NCBI GenBank assembly: GCA_937959065.1
Contig: CALGOI010000444.1
Span: forward strand, 1-5,667
Length of the DNA: 5,667 nucleotides
Origin: an uncultured Ignavibacteriota bacterium
Lineage (GTDB): Bacteria > Bacteroidota > Ignavibacteria > Tepidaquicellales > Tepidaquicellaceae
Direction: 5' to 3'
Shown: piece by piece, positions 5,517-5,667 of the stretch
Layout: every line of letters begins with the position of its first letter
Position numbering within the stretch: position 1 is the stretch's first letter
Notes under the pieces: generated by a model
The model's input: the letters and a program-made list of their open reading frames with translations, nothing else
Told to the model about the DNA's origin: nothing
The model's database searches: none
Position numbers and translations under genes: made by a program

Positions 5517-5667
5517 ATGACAGACAGGATCAGAGGTATCGGGGGAGTGTTTATTTATTCAAAGGATCCCAAAGCTCTTGCCGAGTGGTACAGGGACGTA
5601 ATGGGGATCAAGGTTGTTTTTACGGAGGAGTATAATTCATATTACTGTGAATTCAGGTATCCGGATA
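5517..5667 (+). CDS. VOC family (glyoxalase/bleomycin-resistance fold) protein, N-terminal part
   Basis: Fifty residues are visible before the window ends; the gene continues beyond. The sequence RIRGIGGVFIYSKDPKALAEWYRDVMGIKVVF is the classic first beta-alpha-beta module of a vicinal-oxygen-chelate domain (strand, D-x2-x-L-x-x-WY helix, LG-type turn, strand). VOC proteins include glyoxalase I, ring-cleaving dioxygenases and antibiotic-binding proteins, so no reaction is assigned. The first metal ligand of glyoxalase I (His or Glu seven residues before the Asp) aligns with Gly10 here. That suggests a non-glyoxalase member, but the remaining ligands are out of view. The ATG at 5517 follows the DUF1801 stop by 7 nt; no Shine-Dalgarno is evident in the A/T-rich gap. 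Confidence 0.82.
   Translation, partial: MTDRIRGIGGVFIYSKDPKALAEWYRDVMGIKVVFTEEYNSYYCEFRYPD

Overview
The window looks like a chromosomal segment from a Gram-negative bacterium of the Bacteroidota/Chlorobiota/Ignavibacteriota type. I infer this from a KDO (lipopolysaccharide) gene, a secreted Asp-box propeller, weak or absent Shine-Dalgarno sequences, A/T-rich intergenic bases and mid-range GC. The phylum is a judgement from style, not a proven assignment. All eight genes lie on the + strand, and nothing convincing is encoded on the - strand.

Layout. (1) 2-415 is the C-terminal end of the ATP-dependent protease Lon, with its Ser/Lys dyad. (2) 412-1671, overlapping lon by ATGA, is an exported protein with six Asp-box (BNR) repeats. 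(3) 1691-3019 is dnaX, the clamp-loader ATPase of DNA polymerase III. (4) 3021-3905 is an agmatinase-type ureohydrolase. (5) 3902-4549, overlapping it by ATGA, is endonuclease III. (6) 4550-4656 is the only real intergenic stretch. It holds two related palindromes, the second a 12-bp perfect hairpin that probably acts as a terminator, followed by a tandem heptamer repeat. (7) 4657-5160 is a KdsC-type KDO-8-phosphate phosphatase, probably with a TTG start. (8) 5162-5509 is a DUF1801 protein with a GTG start. (9) 5517 to the window end is the N-terminus of a VOC (glyoxalase-fold) protein.

The first five genes are packed with gaps of at most 19 nt and two 4-nt overlaps, so they probably form one transcription unit ending at the hairpin at 4586-4613. 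The second unit (kdsC, DUF1801, VOC) starts beyond the heptamer repeat. The genes share no single pathway: protein quality control, replication, base-excision repair, polyamine synthesis and envelope sugar synthesis are mixed, as in ordinary housekeeping clusters.

The most interesting signal is inside dnaX. An uninterrupted run of ten A lies exactly where the conserved ATPase/oligomerisation part gives way to a Ser/Pro-rich tail. It is preceded directly by a 5-bp hairpin and followed by stop codons in both alternative frames within 16 nt. This is the layout expected of a slippage or frameshift site that makes a short gamma-like form beside the full-length tau-like form, as known for dnaX of Thermus thermophilus and E. 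coli. The other points (heptamer repeat, paired palindromes, low-GC DUF1801 gene, G7 run in kdsC) are weaker. I see no clear evidence for a wholly new system.
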